Notes: generated from the sequence alone by a model not told the origin. A stretch of DNA of 64,000 bases from Anodontia alba (GCA_964016985.1 OZ024835.1:63944828-64008827), one strand, 5' to 3'; positions 11,560 to 22,429 are shown, counted from the first letter of the stretch. A program made the numbers and translations.

Positions 11560-11960
11560 CGGCCTCCATAACGCAGTCGCTAGCGTGTCTAACTGCAGAT
11601 CGGGAGGGGTGGAGGGATGGGGTGTTGAGGGGTCTCAAGTTCGAATCCTAGCTGGCCCACATAACTTTCGTGGACATTGACCAAGAAATCATTGCTACGG
11701 TCATTCTGCCCTTCCGCTGATTCAAGAAGGGCAGTTATCAGTTACTGGCGATATCCCAGTCAGCATTCTATGTAAATCTATATCGGGCCGTCATCGGCCC
11801 GTCAGGGTAGCTGACGGGCCGATGACGGCCCGATGTAGATTTACGTAGAATGCTAGCTGGGTAGTATGTGCATGTACTGTTTAGCGGCGGTTTAGAGATC
11901 TAAGTCTGTCCAGGAAAAGAGTAATTAGATTAACTGGCCGGCTCTACATGGCCTTTATAG
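11560..11960 (+). mobile_element. tRNA-headed SINE with J palindrome copy 2 inside
   Basis: The head GGCCTCCATAACGCAGTCGC and box B AAGTTCGAATCC give a tRNA-like start. The body has TTGACCAAGAAATCATTG, then TGATTCAAGAAGGGCAG, then TGTCCAGGAAAAGAGTAATT. J2 (11755-11861) interrupts the body. The mirror copy at 15640-15945 lacks J. Confidence 0.7.
11755..11861. mobile_element. J palindrome copy 2
   Basis: 107 bp, CCCAGTCAGCATTC to GAATGCTAGCTGGG, with arms TATCGGGCCGTCATCGGCCC.... It is inserted in SINE sequence. Confidence 0.85.
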
Positions 11961-12413
11961 TGTAGACTGGGCTCAGTGTACTTGAAACTCAAATTTAAAC
12001 TCACTTCTTCCCATACTTGTCATAGTATTTGGACAATACAATTTATCAAAGTCAAGTTAATATTGAGAACAAAGAGCACATAAAGAAATAAAATCGGAGG
12101 TTCGATTTCATTGAGACTCTTCGTATAACAGAATAGTTTGCTGTGCTACGAACTACTAGCGCCGGCTTAAACGGAACTCGAAAATTTTACATTTTAAAAT
12201 CCCATGACAAGTAACCAGAACTCGAATATTTGCTACATGTCGAAATCCTATGACAAGTATGGCCCCTTTTACCACATGTTGATATGTCTAAAACAATGCT
12301 GGATAAGTGACAAACAGTGTAGACCCTGGTCGGACGCCGCGTCTGCGGCGTCTGATCTAGGTCTACTCGGTTTGCTCATGCCTATCTGTCCTATTACTTA
12401 GTTTTGTTATAGC

Positions 12414-12888
12414 TAAGGCTGGCTAATCAGAGCTGAAAAGATAATCGATTATCAGCCCTGCCATTGCGATCGATAATTGATTAGTACTCACTGAAGATTT
12501 GGTCATAATGTTACCTGCCTGTCTGAGCATGACTCTTACCATATATTGTACTTTACTGTATGTATTTGATCTGAGAGGCCTGAACAAACAGTGTAGACCC
12601 AGATGAGACGCCATAAAACGCGGCATCTCATCAGGCTCTACACTGTTTGCCACTCATCCAGCTAATTTTAGATACAACATTGGGAAGTAAGTTGTACTTG
12701 TTCAAATTTAAGATTAAGCATGGTAATGAGTTGAGGTGTCTGAATACTAAGAGTAAACACAGTAAAGTAAGAGACATAGAAATTAAATGATCGATTATTA
12801 GCAAATCTGTAACGATAATCGTTTTTTTTTTTTTTTGTGGAATTTATCGATCAGTTAATCGATTATCCGATTAATTGTACCAGCCTTA
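12414..12888 (+). mobile_element. hAT-like T element copy 1 with internal E element
   Basis: TAAGGCTGG at the left and CCAGCCTTA at the right, flanked by GTTATAGC and GTTACAGC, an 8-bp target duplication with one change, as in hAT transposons. AATCGATT-rich sub-ends lie inside. An E-like element (about 12549-12770) with the AACAGTGTAGACCCAGAT hairpin occupies the middle. No transposase frame is present. Confidence 0.75.
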
Positions 12889-13390
12889 GTTACAGCGCAT
12901 CATTTCTGATATATACATATATTTATTAGTGGCATATTACACGGTTAGTACCAGATTTTTTTTTTTGTTTTTTTTTTAGGATTCGATTTTTCACCGAAGT
13001 CACTTACCGTATTCATCTTAAATACTCGGGCATTTTAACTCCTTACTTTCTTGATCTAAAATTTATTTACCCTAAACATTTGGACACCCTAAGTTATTAC
13101 CATAATTTTCCTAAAAATGAACAATGAATCCTAAATCTAATGACAATATCAGAGCAATAAACACACGCACACACACACACACGCGCGCACGCACGAAAAA
13201 AGAATGAAATAGCTGAAGCGTCGAAGTTTTCTAATTCAAACTAACTACTTTCGGCCAATTAAGCCTCATCAGTGACCTGCAATTAAATTTGCAAAAATCT
13301 CGGAGTGGTTCCACGCGTATCGTAGCGTACCGTATTTATTCTAATATTCGGACACTTTAACTCCATAACATTCTTACCATACTAGTATAG
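12889..13390. other. Intergenic, T-runs and CA repeat
   Basis: T-run about 12956-12977, a CA/CG dinucleotide run about 13163-13195, and a short copy of the 'cggccaattaagcctcatcagtgacc' sequence also near 43690. No gene seen. Confidence 0.5.
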
Positions 13391-13393
13391 ATA

Positions 13394-13766
13394 CAGTATA
13401 ACCTCGATAGCTCGAATATGGATTGCTCGTTTATCGTGGATGATTCGAACTCGTTTTTGAGTCCCTAGGAAATTCTTTCGATCGCTCAAGAAAACAAATA
13501 TTTTGGGATTTTAAGGGAAATTTTCTTATTTTACTTATTTTATCATGAAAATGTATGTTGTGTTTACTCATTAGAATCGCCGAGGCGATTCTAATGAGTG
13601 CACTCAACATACCATTATTTTATAGAAGATGGAAAAGACATTCCTAGATTATTCTTATTTTCCTTCTGACCTTGCGCTATGATTAACCCTCAGTGGCTCG
13701 AACTACCCCTTGTCTCGAACAAATTTTCATGGGTACAAAGATGTTCGAGCCATTGAAGTTCGACTG
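13394..13766. mobile_element. Pogo-like B element, intact
   Basis: TA-CAGTATAACCTCGATAGCTC at the left and GAAGTTCGACTG-TA at the right. The central hairpin is ACTCATTAGAATCGCCGAGG.... No coding capacity. Confidence 0.8.
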
Positions 13767-13769
13767 TAT

Positions 13770-14221
13770 TTGAACTACTCCATACTTATACCCATTAACA
13801 TATCTAAAACTGCTGGATGATTGACAAACAGTGTAGACCCTGATCAGACGCCACATTCCGAGGCGTCCGACTGGGCCTATTCTGTTTGCTATTGCCTATC
13901 TGTTCGAATACTTAGGGCACATACAATATATTCGAATAGCTAAGATCCTGCTCATCCACGCATTCTGATCAGGACCTTCGCAGTCCGTCGTGACGAAGTA
14001 TGGACACTATCAAATACATCAGCTAGAAACGAAGACACTGATCAGACTGCGGGAATGTAAAGCCTGATAAAAGCCTTTGGTGTTAACATTTCCTTTGACG
14101 ATATAGATTCGAGCAGACATTATATGATCCAGGAAATCAGACTCAGTGATTTTCACAGGGAGATGGGCGCTTGAAGTGGTGCTCGCCTGACGGACTGGCG
14201 GCGGTGGGTCTAATCCGCCAT
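13770..14221. repeat. E-like element and O-type hairpin fragments
   Basis: About 13790-13930 holds E sequence (GACAAACAGTGTAGACCCTG). Around 13950-14050 are pieces of the 'gatcaggaccttcgcagtccg' hairpin type. No gene seen. Confidence 0.4.
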
Positions 14222-14750
14222 GACTGAGCGATGTTCATATAACACTTTAATTTTCATTATCCTGAAATGGTTGACCTAATGTCGACTTGACATTAAAAAA
14301 ACAAAAAAAACAAAAACAAAACAAAACATATCTAATATATGTACAGACTTATTCAGGTCCAACTGAGCCTTTTTTGTTAACATAGGCACGTTTCCTGAGC
14401 AGTTAACAATTATTGAGATGTTTTCTAAATTTAGAATATTTCCGGATTGCGCATGCTCACCAAGAGCAAACTCTCCAAGATCCATAAAATAAACTTGGAC
14501 TTCCCTTTAGTTATCTCCCCTGAAATCGAATTCGGGGATTTTTTCGATCTAAATATAGAATCAATAGTCCGACTATTTATATGATTGTCGTATACGTCCA
14601 ATGTAAGGACGAGGGTGAGCAAAGGCGGAAGAAACTACCCCGCAAATACTAGGAAAAGGTGCATCTAAGGACTACTGATTTCAACTCATTTTGACTTTTA
14701 TCTGTTGTAAAACATGAGTCTTGTCATAAGAAGAGGTGTTTTCGTGGCCA
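14222..14750 (+). repeat. Third, direct copy of part of the large inverted repeat
   Basis: Matches about 9990-10490 in the same orientation: TGAGCGATGTT, ACGTTTCCTGAGCAG, TTTTCTAAATTTAGAA, AATAGTCCGACTATTTAT and CGTCCAATGTAAGGAC follow in order. It lies inside the loop between the two arms. Confidence 0.65.
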
Positions 14751-15284
14751 GGTTCTGTGGCGTCTGATCTGGGTCTACACTGTTTACTGAGGTCTGTCTG
14801 GTCAAAGCTTATGGTAATTATAGAACAACGTTCCCGCTACACGATTCATGACTCGGACATAATAGACGCTAAGTAACAGATAGCTCTCCTTTTCGGATTT
14901 GGCTCATTTACACATTTCACCTACCGTATATGCCCTTAATATTCAGACACTTTCCTCTTGTCCTAAACATTGAAGTCCATTTGGCTATCTGGTGACGTAT
15001 CTGATAGGTGGTAGTCGAAAGTCGAACAGTGTGGATCCTGATGAGACGCCGCGTTCTTTGAGGTTTGATCTGGGTAATAATGTCTGCATGAACACATATC
15101 GTTAAAGGAAATGCTAACACCAAATACTCTTATCAGGTTCAACATTCCCCTAGTCTGATCAGTATCTTCGTTTCTTGCCGGTAGATTCAACAGTGCCCTA
15201 ACTTCCTCACGATGTACACCTTGAGCAAACCGAGTCGACCTAGATCAGACGCCGCAGAACGTGGCGACAGATCAGGGTCCACAC
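14751..15284. repeat. E fragments
   Basis: Several E hairpin halves (TGATCTGGGTCTACACTGTT, 'agacgccgcgttct') and E ends (TACCGTATATGCCCTTAATA at about 14921). The ORFs at 14917-15190 are within these. Confidence 0.45.
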
Positions 15285-17140
15285 TGTTTGCCACTCATCC
15301 AGCATTGTTTTAGACACATCAACATGTGGTAAAAGGAGACAAACTTATCATAATATTTCAACATGTAGAAAATATCCGAGTTCTGGTTACTTGTTATAGG
15401 ATTTTAAAATGAAGTAAATTGTTCGAGTTCCGTTTAAGCCGGAGCTAGTTGGGCGTATGTAGCACTGCAAACTACACTGTCATACTTAGAGTCTCAATGA
15501 AATCGAAACTCCGATTTTATTTTTTATGTGTTTTATTTTTTTATGTGTTTTTTGTTCCCAATATCAACTTGACTTTGAGAAATTATATTGTTTAACTCCT
15601 ATGACAAGTATGGTAAGAAGTGATTTTAAAAAATTTGAGTTTTACACCGAGCCCAATCTACACTATAAAGACCATGTCGAGCCGGTCAGTTAACCTAATT
15701 ACACTTTTCCTGGACATGTGATTTGCCCCGTCTCTTAAACTGTACTTATGCTCATACCTTCGCCAGTAAATGATAATTGCCCTTCTTGAATCAGCAAGGA
15801 GAGAATGACCGTAACAATGATTTCATGGTCAATCTCCACGAAAATTGTGTGGCCGAGCTGGGATTCGAACTTCAGACCACCCCCTCTAGATTTGCAGTCA
15901 GACACGCTAGCGACTGAGCTATGGAGGCCGGCTGATAAGGAGTGAAGGCGAAAGTTTTCGGACAGATAGGCCTGAGCAAACAGCGTAGACACAGAACGCA
16001 GTGTCTGATCAGGGTTTACACTATTAGCCACTCATTTAGTAGCACTTTATAACTTCAACAGGTAGTAAAACGAACTTGTTCTTGACAGTTTTAGGACAAA
16101 TATAGTAAGATGATCAGGTGTCCGAATACTTAGGGTAAAACGGTAGGCCCCAAAAACAGCTTTTTCTTATGGTGAGGTTCATGTATTACAACAGACAAAC
16201 GTCAAAATATATTGATATCTGTCGTCGTTAGATGCATATTTTCCTGGTATTGTCATGGTAGTTCCTTCTTTGCTCACCCTTGTCCTTACAGTGGACGTAT
16301 ACGACTGCCATATAAATAGTTGGACTATTGATCTTTATTTAGACGGGAAAATACCTAAATTCAATTTCAGGGGAGATAACTGAAGGAAATTCCACTCCAG
16401 TCTATTATGTCCCTTGGAGAATATGCCCTTTGTAAGCATGCGCAATCTGTGACTTTTCTAAATTTAGAAAACATCTCAATAACTGCTATCTGCTCAGAAA
16501 ACGTGCCAACATTTACAAAAGACTCGAATGGACCTTAATCATTCCGTACCTGTTTTTGGAATGTTGGTGTTTCAATGTCCTGTCAACAGGTGTTCATGCA
16601 GCCATTCCTGACAATGAAAACGTGATAGCATAACAAAGTTAACCACAAGTGAACATCGCTCAATCATAAGAAGAGAGAGACTATTTTTTCCGGCTGATTG
16701 TAGCCAGGAGGGCTTTATTATATGGGATACTCCATTGGAAACTGTGTCATCGGGGCATATCCGGACAGCGAAGGCCCATATCTCCCTGTGCATCGCGCAG
16801 TCTGGTGATATTCGCTGTCCGCTTAATTAAAGTATCTTGGATACTACAGGATACGGGTCGTACATCCTTATATATTGAATAACATAAACCGTTATCAGAT
16901 TGTGCGGCTTCATAGCTGATCTAGAGCTAAGCTGTCCATCTGTACTACTAAGACACATTTTCTTATGACGCAGTTCGTACCCTGTTTTATATTTTATCCT
17001 AAGTATTTGGATAGACAAACCTGCGCAAACAGTGTTAACCCAGATCAGACGCCGCGTGACTGTTTGCATCTCATCTATAGCAGTATTTAGATAATGCAAT
17101 TGATAGTCAAATGGGCTTGTTAAAACGTCAGGGAAAAAAA
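15285..17140 (-). repeat. Right arm of the large inverted repeat
   Basis: Mirror of 9415-12330, including N repeat (about 15420-15530), SINE (15640-15945), E element (about 15955-16155) and the region up to GGGCTTGTTAAAACGTCAGG. It lacks the 860-bp insert, the J2 palindrome and the long TA array of the left arm. Confidence 0.7.
15640..15945 (-). mobile_element. tRNA-headed SINE
   Basis: On the minus strand: head GGCCTCCATAGCTCAGTCGC, box B GAAGTTCGAATCCCAGC, body TTGACCATGAAATCATTG and TGCTGATTCAAGAAGGGCA, then the tail ending ...TAGTGTAGATTGGGCTC. Same family as 11560-11960. Confidence 0.7.
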
Positions 17141-17189
17141 GTTTAGTTTCATGTGATGCTATAGATACACAGTAACTCATGCAGTCATA

Positions 17190-17700
17190 GTTTAATTCAA
17201 TAGATTAATGCCAATCTAATTACACTGATGCGAAGGTTGATCTGGGCGTTCGCTGTCCGCATATGCTCGGATACACGTGTTCGTTTGGGCGGCCCATATA
17301 GTGTTGGCACGCATTAAAATCACCCCGCATATTTCTTAAATATCCAATAAAAAATATAATTGTGGGTACACATTAAAATCGCCTTTCATTTTTCTTATTT
17401 CTTCAGGAAAACAGTTATTGTGGGTACTCCTTATCATCGCTTTGCATTTTTATTAACAGAGTACACAATAAAATCGACTTGGCATGGGAATTCAAATGAG
17501 TACCCACAATATATGTTTATAGAAATAAGAAAACAGTCCCCCCCCCAACCCCCACCAAAAAAAAAAAAAAAAAGAAAAAACCCATAAAAAACAAAAACAC
17601 CTCACTTTTACTTAAAGAAACTGGCCTATAAACTTTCTGTATATATTCGTTTACACAAAATAAATAAATATATAAATAAATAGGCACAACGTCAGATATG
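17190..17700. repeat. M-type hairpin remnants and A-rich runs
   Basis: ATTGTGGGTACTCCTTATCA and GAGTACCCACAATATATG form a damaged hairpin (about 17400-17535). A-run about 17558-17590; (AAAT)-like run about 17660-17682. Confidence 0.5.
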
Positions 17701-17890
17701 AGCTCAGCGATGATTCAGGCCAGCCTGCGAATTCGCTCAGTCTGATCAGAATCTTCACAGGGCGAATTTTGGCAAGTCAATCATGCAAAGTTCCTTCATG
17801 CGAACAGCGAACACTGATCACGCAGATGCGCAAACTGATTAGAGTCTTCGTCGTGCGCACATGTCAGAAGGTACGTTTCTCATGTTGACG
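17700..17890. mobile_element. O element, partial
   Basis: Contains 'gcctgcgaattcgctcagtctgatcagaatc', then 'ttcatgcgaacagcgaacactgatca' and the right end CAGAAGGTACGTTTCTCATG. Confidence 0.5.
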
Positions 17891-17937
17891 CTGAAATGTC
17901 TTGAACGTCTTATTAACGCCGCCTTAACGCCATGAAA

Positions 17938-18036
17938 TGTTAAATTAATGTCACTACGTCATGACGTTGCGTCGACGTAAACGTGTCGTTGATGACGTTA
18001 ATGTGACGTTGTATAAACGTCATGTGCCCGCTGGTT
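17938..18036. mobile_element. K palindrome copy 3
   Basis: ACGT-rich imperfect palindrome (ACGTCATGACGTTGCGTCGA ... CGTCATGTGCCCGCTGG), related to 31646-31753 and 54156-54252. It holds several TGACGT sites and lies directly upstream of the candidate myosin light chain first exon. Confidence 0.6.
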
Positions 18037-18039
18037 TCA

Positions 18040-18328
18040 CTCATAAGACGCCCAGTCTGCGCCACTTCCGACAGACTTTGCGATAATGGTTCTTCGCTGT
18101 TAGAATTTGAAAAATGTTGATTTTCCTGTGTGACGCCTCAATATAGTTATTGCTGTATCCTGCTAATAACACAAGAAGCGGCTGGCTCATCAGCATTACG
18201 CCCAGCTTGTACTTGAGGTGGAAATGACGAGCTCCTGAGAAACAGGAACCAGCTATCGGCTTGATTTACACACTGTCTGGAAAACCACCATTTTGTACGT
18301 TCCATTGATCTCTATCCTTTTTAGTGAG
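18040..18328 (+). promoter_or_regulatory. Candidate promoter and noncoding first exon of the myosin light chain gene
   Basis: The coding exon has an acceptor just before its ATG, so a 5' noncoding exon must exist. The best upstream donor is TTAGTGAG then GTAAGTTT at 18329, following a stretch (18040-18328) with no recognised repeat. No TATA box is evident and the start site cannot be placed. This would make a 3.3-kb first intron. It is inferred from a donor match and position only. Confidence 0.3.
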
Positions 18329-18880
18329 GTAAGTTTATCTTTCTCTCACCCGTTTTAGCATGTGGCCCCAGAACTATTGACAGCGTATTTTATTGTACGA
18401 TCTAAACTTGAATACTTTGTTCAGAAAGGCCACGGCGTTCCGAGCTTGGTACAATATAAAATGCGTAATAAGGTGTGCCGGAGAAACACATCCTCAAACC
18501 ATAACGTTATAAGCAAACATGCAATATCTTGGGTCCACTTAAACTGACCAGGGTTTTGCATGTTCAGTGAAGTACATTGTATTTATTTTATTTAACTTAT
18601 CGTACATCTAAACTTCAAAATGATTTGAACGTTCATTTCTCGGGCGGATCCAGCGGGCTGGTGGGTGGATAGGTGGCGTGGGGTGGCGGGGGGGGGGGGG
18701 GTGGGGGGGAGGGGGGAGCGGGAGGGGTGGAGTGGGGGCGTGAGGGGCAGGTGAGGGGGCTTTAGTCGAACCTCTCTTTGACACAAAATTTCTTTTTCAT
18801 GCGAAATTATGGACGAATTTTGCTGCACTTTTTTTTTTTTTTTTCTTTTTTTTGTATTAAAGTTTTACGGCCCAGTAAAC
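18329..18880. other. Presumed myosin light chain intron, with G-rich tract
   Basis: About 18668-18760 is strongly G-rich on the plus strand (many G runs, quadruplex-prone). A T-run lies at about 18830-18853. No exon found. Confidence 0.5.
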
Positions 18881-19528
18881 CCATTGAAGGCTCCATATTC
18901 CTCAAAAAATTGACATTTTTTTTTATCAAAAATAGATTTAATAAATTAATATGTAGTATTAATACGATCATAATATACGGCAACTGACAACCTGTAAAAT
19001 TTTCATTTACTGTCATTTCGACATCTATTGGTAAGATGTTTTTTTGCTTGCCTTTTTATTTTAAATCAAAATATTTTGTTCTGATTGACCATATCTTATC
19101 AGAAACCATTTATCTTTTCTGTTTCTGTGTTTTGTTCTCAAATATTTACACTAAAATTAAATTTACAGCCAAAATTGGTCTGACCTATGCAATTTCTATA
19201 GTTAAGTGATTGTTTGGAATTTTTGTCTAAGAAATTATTTTTTACTTTTCTTTGCTGAATTAGAATTATTGCAGTTTCACAACAATATTGTGAAAATTTC
19301 AGAAAAATTGAACAAGCGGAACTTGTTGAAAATCTGGCTCCAAGATACCTACCCTACAGATTTCTGCATGATTTGGCTTCATTTTTACTATGGGAACAGT
19401 GAAAATATTTGATTTTTAAAATCCAGTGACTAGAAAAAACTTTTCGTGCATAGGTAGTTACGACAAATGGTTTTGCATTCAATCATTAAAAAAGTTTGCA
19501 AATTTACTTCTTCTGTGTAAAGCCGTCA

Positions 19529-19563
<35 letters not shown>

Positions 19564-19855
19564 AATAAATAAATAAATAAAAAAAAAAAAAAAAAAAAAA
19601 AAAAACGATGTTGAAAGCATATTAGTCTCTTGTTTTTGAAATGGATCAGAAATGAAATGATTTTTTATCATATCTCTGAATTAATGTTGCCAATATTAAT
19701 TCAGAGATACGATAAAAATCATTTCATTTCAAGAACGGGAGACTAACTGAAATTTTACAGGCTGTCAGGTGCCACATTTTATGACCATATATCAATTTAT
19801 TTAAATTTTCTTGGATAATAAAATGTCTGTTTTTGAGGGATATGGAACCTTTAAG
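18880..19855. mobile_element. S element copy 2, split by a poly-A-ended insert
   Basis: Left half (about 18880-19025, AAGGCTCCATATTCCTC) and right half (about 19625-19855, hairpin AATTAATGTTGCCAATATTAATT) match 318-680. The roughly 600-bp insert ends in a long A/AAAT tract (19531-19605), as a retroposed copy would. The insert itself is unrecognised. Confidence 0.55.
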
Positions 19856-19864
19856 ATCATGTAG

Positions 19865-20005
19865 AAGCAGGCACTTTATCTAAATACACTTTTTCCTGGA
19901 CAGGCTTAGTCCTCTAAACGGTTAACTACTGTACTTGTGCACATTCTTTCGCAAGAAACTGCTTGAATCAGCAGAAGGGAGAGAATGACCGTCGAAAATA
20001 TTTTC
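19865..20005 (-). mobile_element. SINE fragment
   Basis: Minus-strand body of the 61037 SINE type: ACTTTTTCCTGGACAGGCTT, AACGGTTAAC, TGTGCACATTCTTTCGC, CTTGAATCAGCAGAAGGGAG. The tRNA head is missing. Confidence 0.6.
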
Positions 20006-20009
20006 CACC

Positions 20010-20200
20010 TACTTTTGTAACTTCCTGTTTGCTGTCCTGCACAACAACTCCCTTCTGAAAAGGGGTCTATTCTAAAAGCAAAGAATTTGCTTTCAAAGGG
20101 AGCAAATCCTTTCCTTTAAGAACAGACCCTTTTCCAGAAGGGAGGTAAAGCAATTTTGACAGAGTTACTTCCCCTGAATCCATCATTATATCCCTGATAC
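20010..20200. mobile_element. Q element
   Basis: Palindromic: 'ttctgaaaaggggtctattctaaaa...aagaatttgctttc' mirrors 'gggagcaaatcctttcctttaagaacagacccttttccagaa'. Flanks are 'gtaacttcctg' and 'acagagttacttcccc'. Other copies: about 32060-32280, 49390-49520, 51890-52070. Confidence 0.55.
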
Positions 20201-20225
20201 CAGTCCATCATATCCATTATTTCCA

Positions 20226-20474
20226 CATCACGAAAACATGCCTATATAATATTGACCCCCTTAAACCGCACTTTTATCTAGTAAAACTGGGGTTTACAGG
20301 GGTATACATTGTTTTTCTTATTTCTGCTACAAAAACATAGATTGTGGGTACTCGTTAGAACCGCCTCTATGTTTTGAACAGAAATAAGAAAAATATCGGA
20401 GTTTTTCATCTGAAAATTTTCAGTTTTTGGAGGTGAAATTTTCATTGTATTTGAATAGGCATGTTTTCGAAATG
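20226..20474. mobile_element. A element copy 2, centre deleted
   Basis: Ends CATCACGAAAACATGCCTAT and ATAGGCATGTTTTCGAAATG. One arm of the central palindrome is lost (GAACCGCCTC runs straight into TATGTTTTGAACAG). Confidence 0.8.
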
Positions 20475-20756
20475 TAGGCCTAAATTCAATCTGATTCCAC
20501 TCATAACATGAAAAGAATAAATGCATCGCCAAGGGAAATAATTCTGACATGAAAACACTTGTCTGCCTTCTCCATGGGGCCCCACAATGGATAATCACGA
20601 AACTTGTATGAGGCAATTATTTAGGTTAAACATATCTTATTGCCACACATAAAGCAAGTAAATGGGTCTAACAATATTTATTACGACCCTTCCTACGATT
20701 ATTTCGGCGAGGCAATGGTTATGTCAAGTCCTGTTCGCTCTGTCGGAACATCTACT
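20475..20756. other. No feature seen
   Basis: Unassigned sequence between A and T elements; the 112-codon minus frame is mostly A-element sequence. Confidence 0.4.
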
Positions 20757-21215
20757 GAGTCTGGCCCAATTAATCGGATAATCGATTAATTGAACGATAA
20801 ATTCCACAAAAATGATTATCATTACAGATTTGCTAATAACTGATCATTTGATTTCTGTGTCTGTTACTTTATCGTAATTATCCTTAGTATTCAGACACAA
20901 CTCCTTACCGTACTTTATCTAAAATTTGAACAAGTACAATCAACTACCCACTGTTGTGTCTAAAATAGCTGGATGAGTGGCAAACAGTGTAGACCCTGAT
21001 GAGACGCCGCAAACGCGGCGTCTCATCTGGGTCTACACTGTTTGCTCTGGCCTGTCTGACCAAATACATACAATAAAGTACAACATATTGTACAAGTCAT
21101 GCTCAGACAGGTAAAATTATGACCAAATCTTCAATGATTACTAATCGATTATCGATCACAAAGGATGGCAGGACTGATAATCGATTATCTTTTCAGCTCT
21201 GATTAGTTAGCCTTA
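20757..21215 (-). mobile_element. hAT-like T element copy 2 with internal E element
   Basis: Reverse-complement relative of 12414-12888 (AATTAATCGGATAATCGATT ... TCTGATTAGTTAGCCTTA), again with an E element in the same place (about 20885-21070; perfect hairpin AGACGCCGCAAACGCGGCGT). The outer end at 20757 is degraded and no target duplication is seen. Confidence 0.7.
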
Positions 21216-21389
21216 AATTGTCAAGTCATTTTCGCACAACCAGGGTGAATCTTGAAAAATTCTGCCTAACATCGCTTCCAAAATAGAGGCTAATCTTTAA
21301 GGAGTTATTTTGGGAACTCACATTAACTGGCCATTCTGACAGTTACTGTAGGAGCGTTATGTGTTGTATGGACATTTCATGTTTATTTG

Positions 21390-21625
21390 AGCCGCAACTT
21401 CACAAAAACGTACCTTCGACCACTAGTGTGCGCCCATGAAGATTCAGAGCAGCCTGCGCATTCGCACAGTCTGATCAGAATCTTCACTAGGCGCATTCTG
21501 GATAGCCAATGATACATAGTTTCTTCACGCGGACAACGAAGACTCTGTTCAGACTGCTCGAATGCGCAGGCTGATTTGAGTCTTCTCTGGACGTACTTGC
21601 CAGAAGGTACATTTTCTCACGTTGT
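21390..21625. mobile_element. O element upstream of myosin light chain coding exon 1
   Basis: Left CGCAACTTCACAAAAACGTA and right AGGTACATTTTCTCACGTTG are inverted. Inside are two hairpins, CAGCCTGCGCATTCGCACAG and a second with AATGCGCAGGCTGATTTGAG. Confidence 0.65.
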
Positions 21626-21670
21626 GGATTATTTGGTGATCTCATTTTTATGGAAACTGTATTCTTTCAG

Positions 21671-21690
21671 TAACGTGGTGAAACGTTAAG
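21671..21690 (+). other. 5' UTR part of myosin regulatory light chain exon
   Basis: A pyrimidine-rich acceptor (GTATTCTTTCAG) ends at 21670, 20 bases before the ATG at 21691. The coding exon therefore probably begins at 21671, and the gene has at least one upstream noncoding exon. Confidence 0.6.
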
Positions 21691-21792
21691 ATGTCAATGA
21701 AGAAATCTCGGCGTAAGAAGGGCGGGCGCCTTCAACGTCTCACGTCCAATGTGTTCGCCATGTTTAATCAAGCACAAATACAAGAATTCAAG
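21691..21792 (+). CDS. MRLC: Myosin regulatory light chain, coding exon 1 (residues 1-34)
   Basis: First of three coding exons of a 204-residue regulatory light chain, the calmodulin-like subunit that wraps the myosin II neck and controls its motor. It reads MSMKKSRRKKGGRLQRLTSN then VFAMFNQAQIQEFK. The basic leader plus R-L-T-S-N-V-F-A-M-F is the myosin light chain kinase site; Thr18 and Ser19 keep the vertebrate numbering. This is the smooth/non-muscle (MYL9/MYL12, Drosophila spaghetti squash) type. The scallop adductor type, as known, starts differently. The exon ends in phase 0 at a GTATGG donor (21793). Frames and junctions across all three exons are consistent (34 + 80 + one split + 89 codons). 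An O element ends about 45 bp upstream. Confidence 0.95.
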
Positions 21793-22188
21793 GTATGGCT
21801 TTCCTTGAGTATGTTATGTTACCACAACGATAATAATAGTAGTAGTAGCAGCAGTAGTAGTAGTTGCAACAGCAACACCTTCATGTTCATCAGCAGCACA
21901 AACTCCTTTAATCGTAGAAGTAGTTGCACAGATAGTAGTAGTAAAAGCAGCAGCAGCCATTTTCTCGCAACGTGGCTCACTTGGTTTTCCTGTTGAGAGT
22001 TCGTTTGTTCTCTTGTTCGTCGCAAAGTACATAAGCGCAACTTCTGCAGTAGTAACAATGGATTCATTCCCCTTCCTTCGTTCGTTCGTTCGGTCATTCA
22101 TTCATTCATTCATTCATTCATTCATTCATTCATTCATTCATTCATTCATTCATTCATTCGTTTATTTATTTATTCTATTCATATACAG
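21793..22188 (+). other. Myosin light chain intron 1, low-complexity
   Basis: This short phase-0 intron is largely simple sequence: an imperfect AGT/AGC trinucleotide run (about 21838-21960) and an ATTC tetranucleotide run (about 22094-22160) reaching the acceptor. ORFs here, such as Ser-rich 21691-21996 read-through and Leu/Thr-rich minus-strand frames, are simple-repeat artefacts. Confidence 0.8.
22094..22160. repeat. (ATTC)n microsatellite at a splice acceptor
   Basis: About 16 tandem ATTC units, then TTTATTTATTTATTC, form the pyrimidine-rich tract 30 to 90 bp ahead of exon 2 of the myosin light chain gene. Confidence 0.95.
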
Positions 22189-22429
22189 GAGGCTTTCAAC
22201 ATGATGGATCAGAATCGAGACGGCTACATTGATCACGATGATCTACAGGATCTGATGGTCTCTCTTGGAAAGGATCCCTCGGACGACTACCTCGACAAAA
22301 TGATAAGCGAAGCGCCAGGGCCCATCAATTTCACCATGTTCCTTACATTATTTGGAGAGAGACTCAATGGCACTGATCCTGAAGATGTCATTCAGAATGC
22401 GTTTGCATTGTTTGATGAAAAGAATACAG
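22189..22429 (+). CDS. MRLC: Myosin regulatory light chain, coding exon 2 (residues 35-115)
   Basis: Begins after ATATACAG with Glu35 and contains the first EF-hand, [12 protein letters not shown] (residues 41-52), with acidic or amide ligands at loop positions 1, 3, 5, 9 and 12. In this family it is the only hand that binds divalent cation, usually Mg. It continues with [17 protein letters not shown] and [19 protein letters not shown], hallmarks of the family. It ends AAT ACA G before GTATAAAT, and the split Gly codon is completed by exon 3. The acceptor pyrimidine tract merges with a long ATTC array, and the donor lies at the edge of a transposon-like sequence. Confidence 0.95.

Noticed and set aside
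11565..11660. Functional tRNA gene
   Set aside because: Head is damaged, has an insertion between the A and B boxes and continues into the same SINE body.
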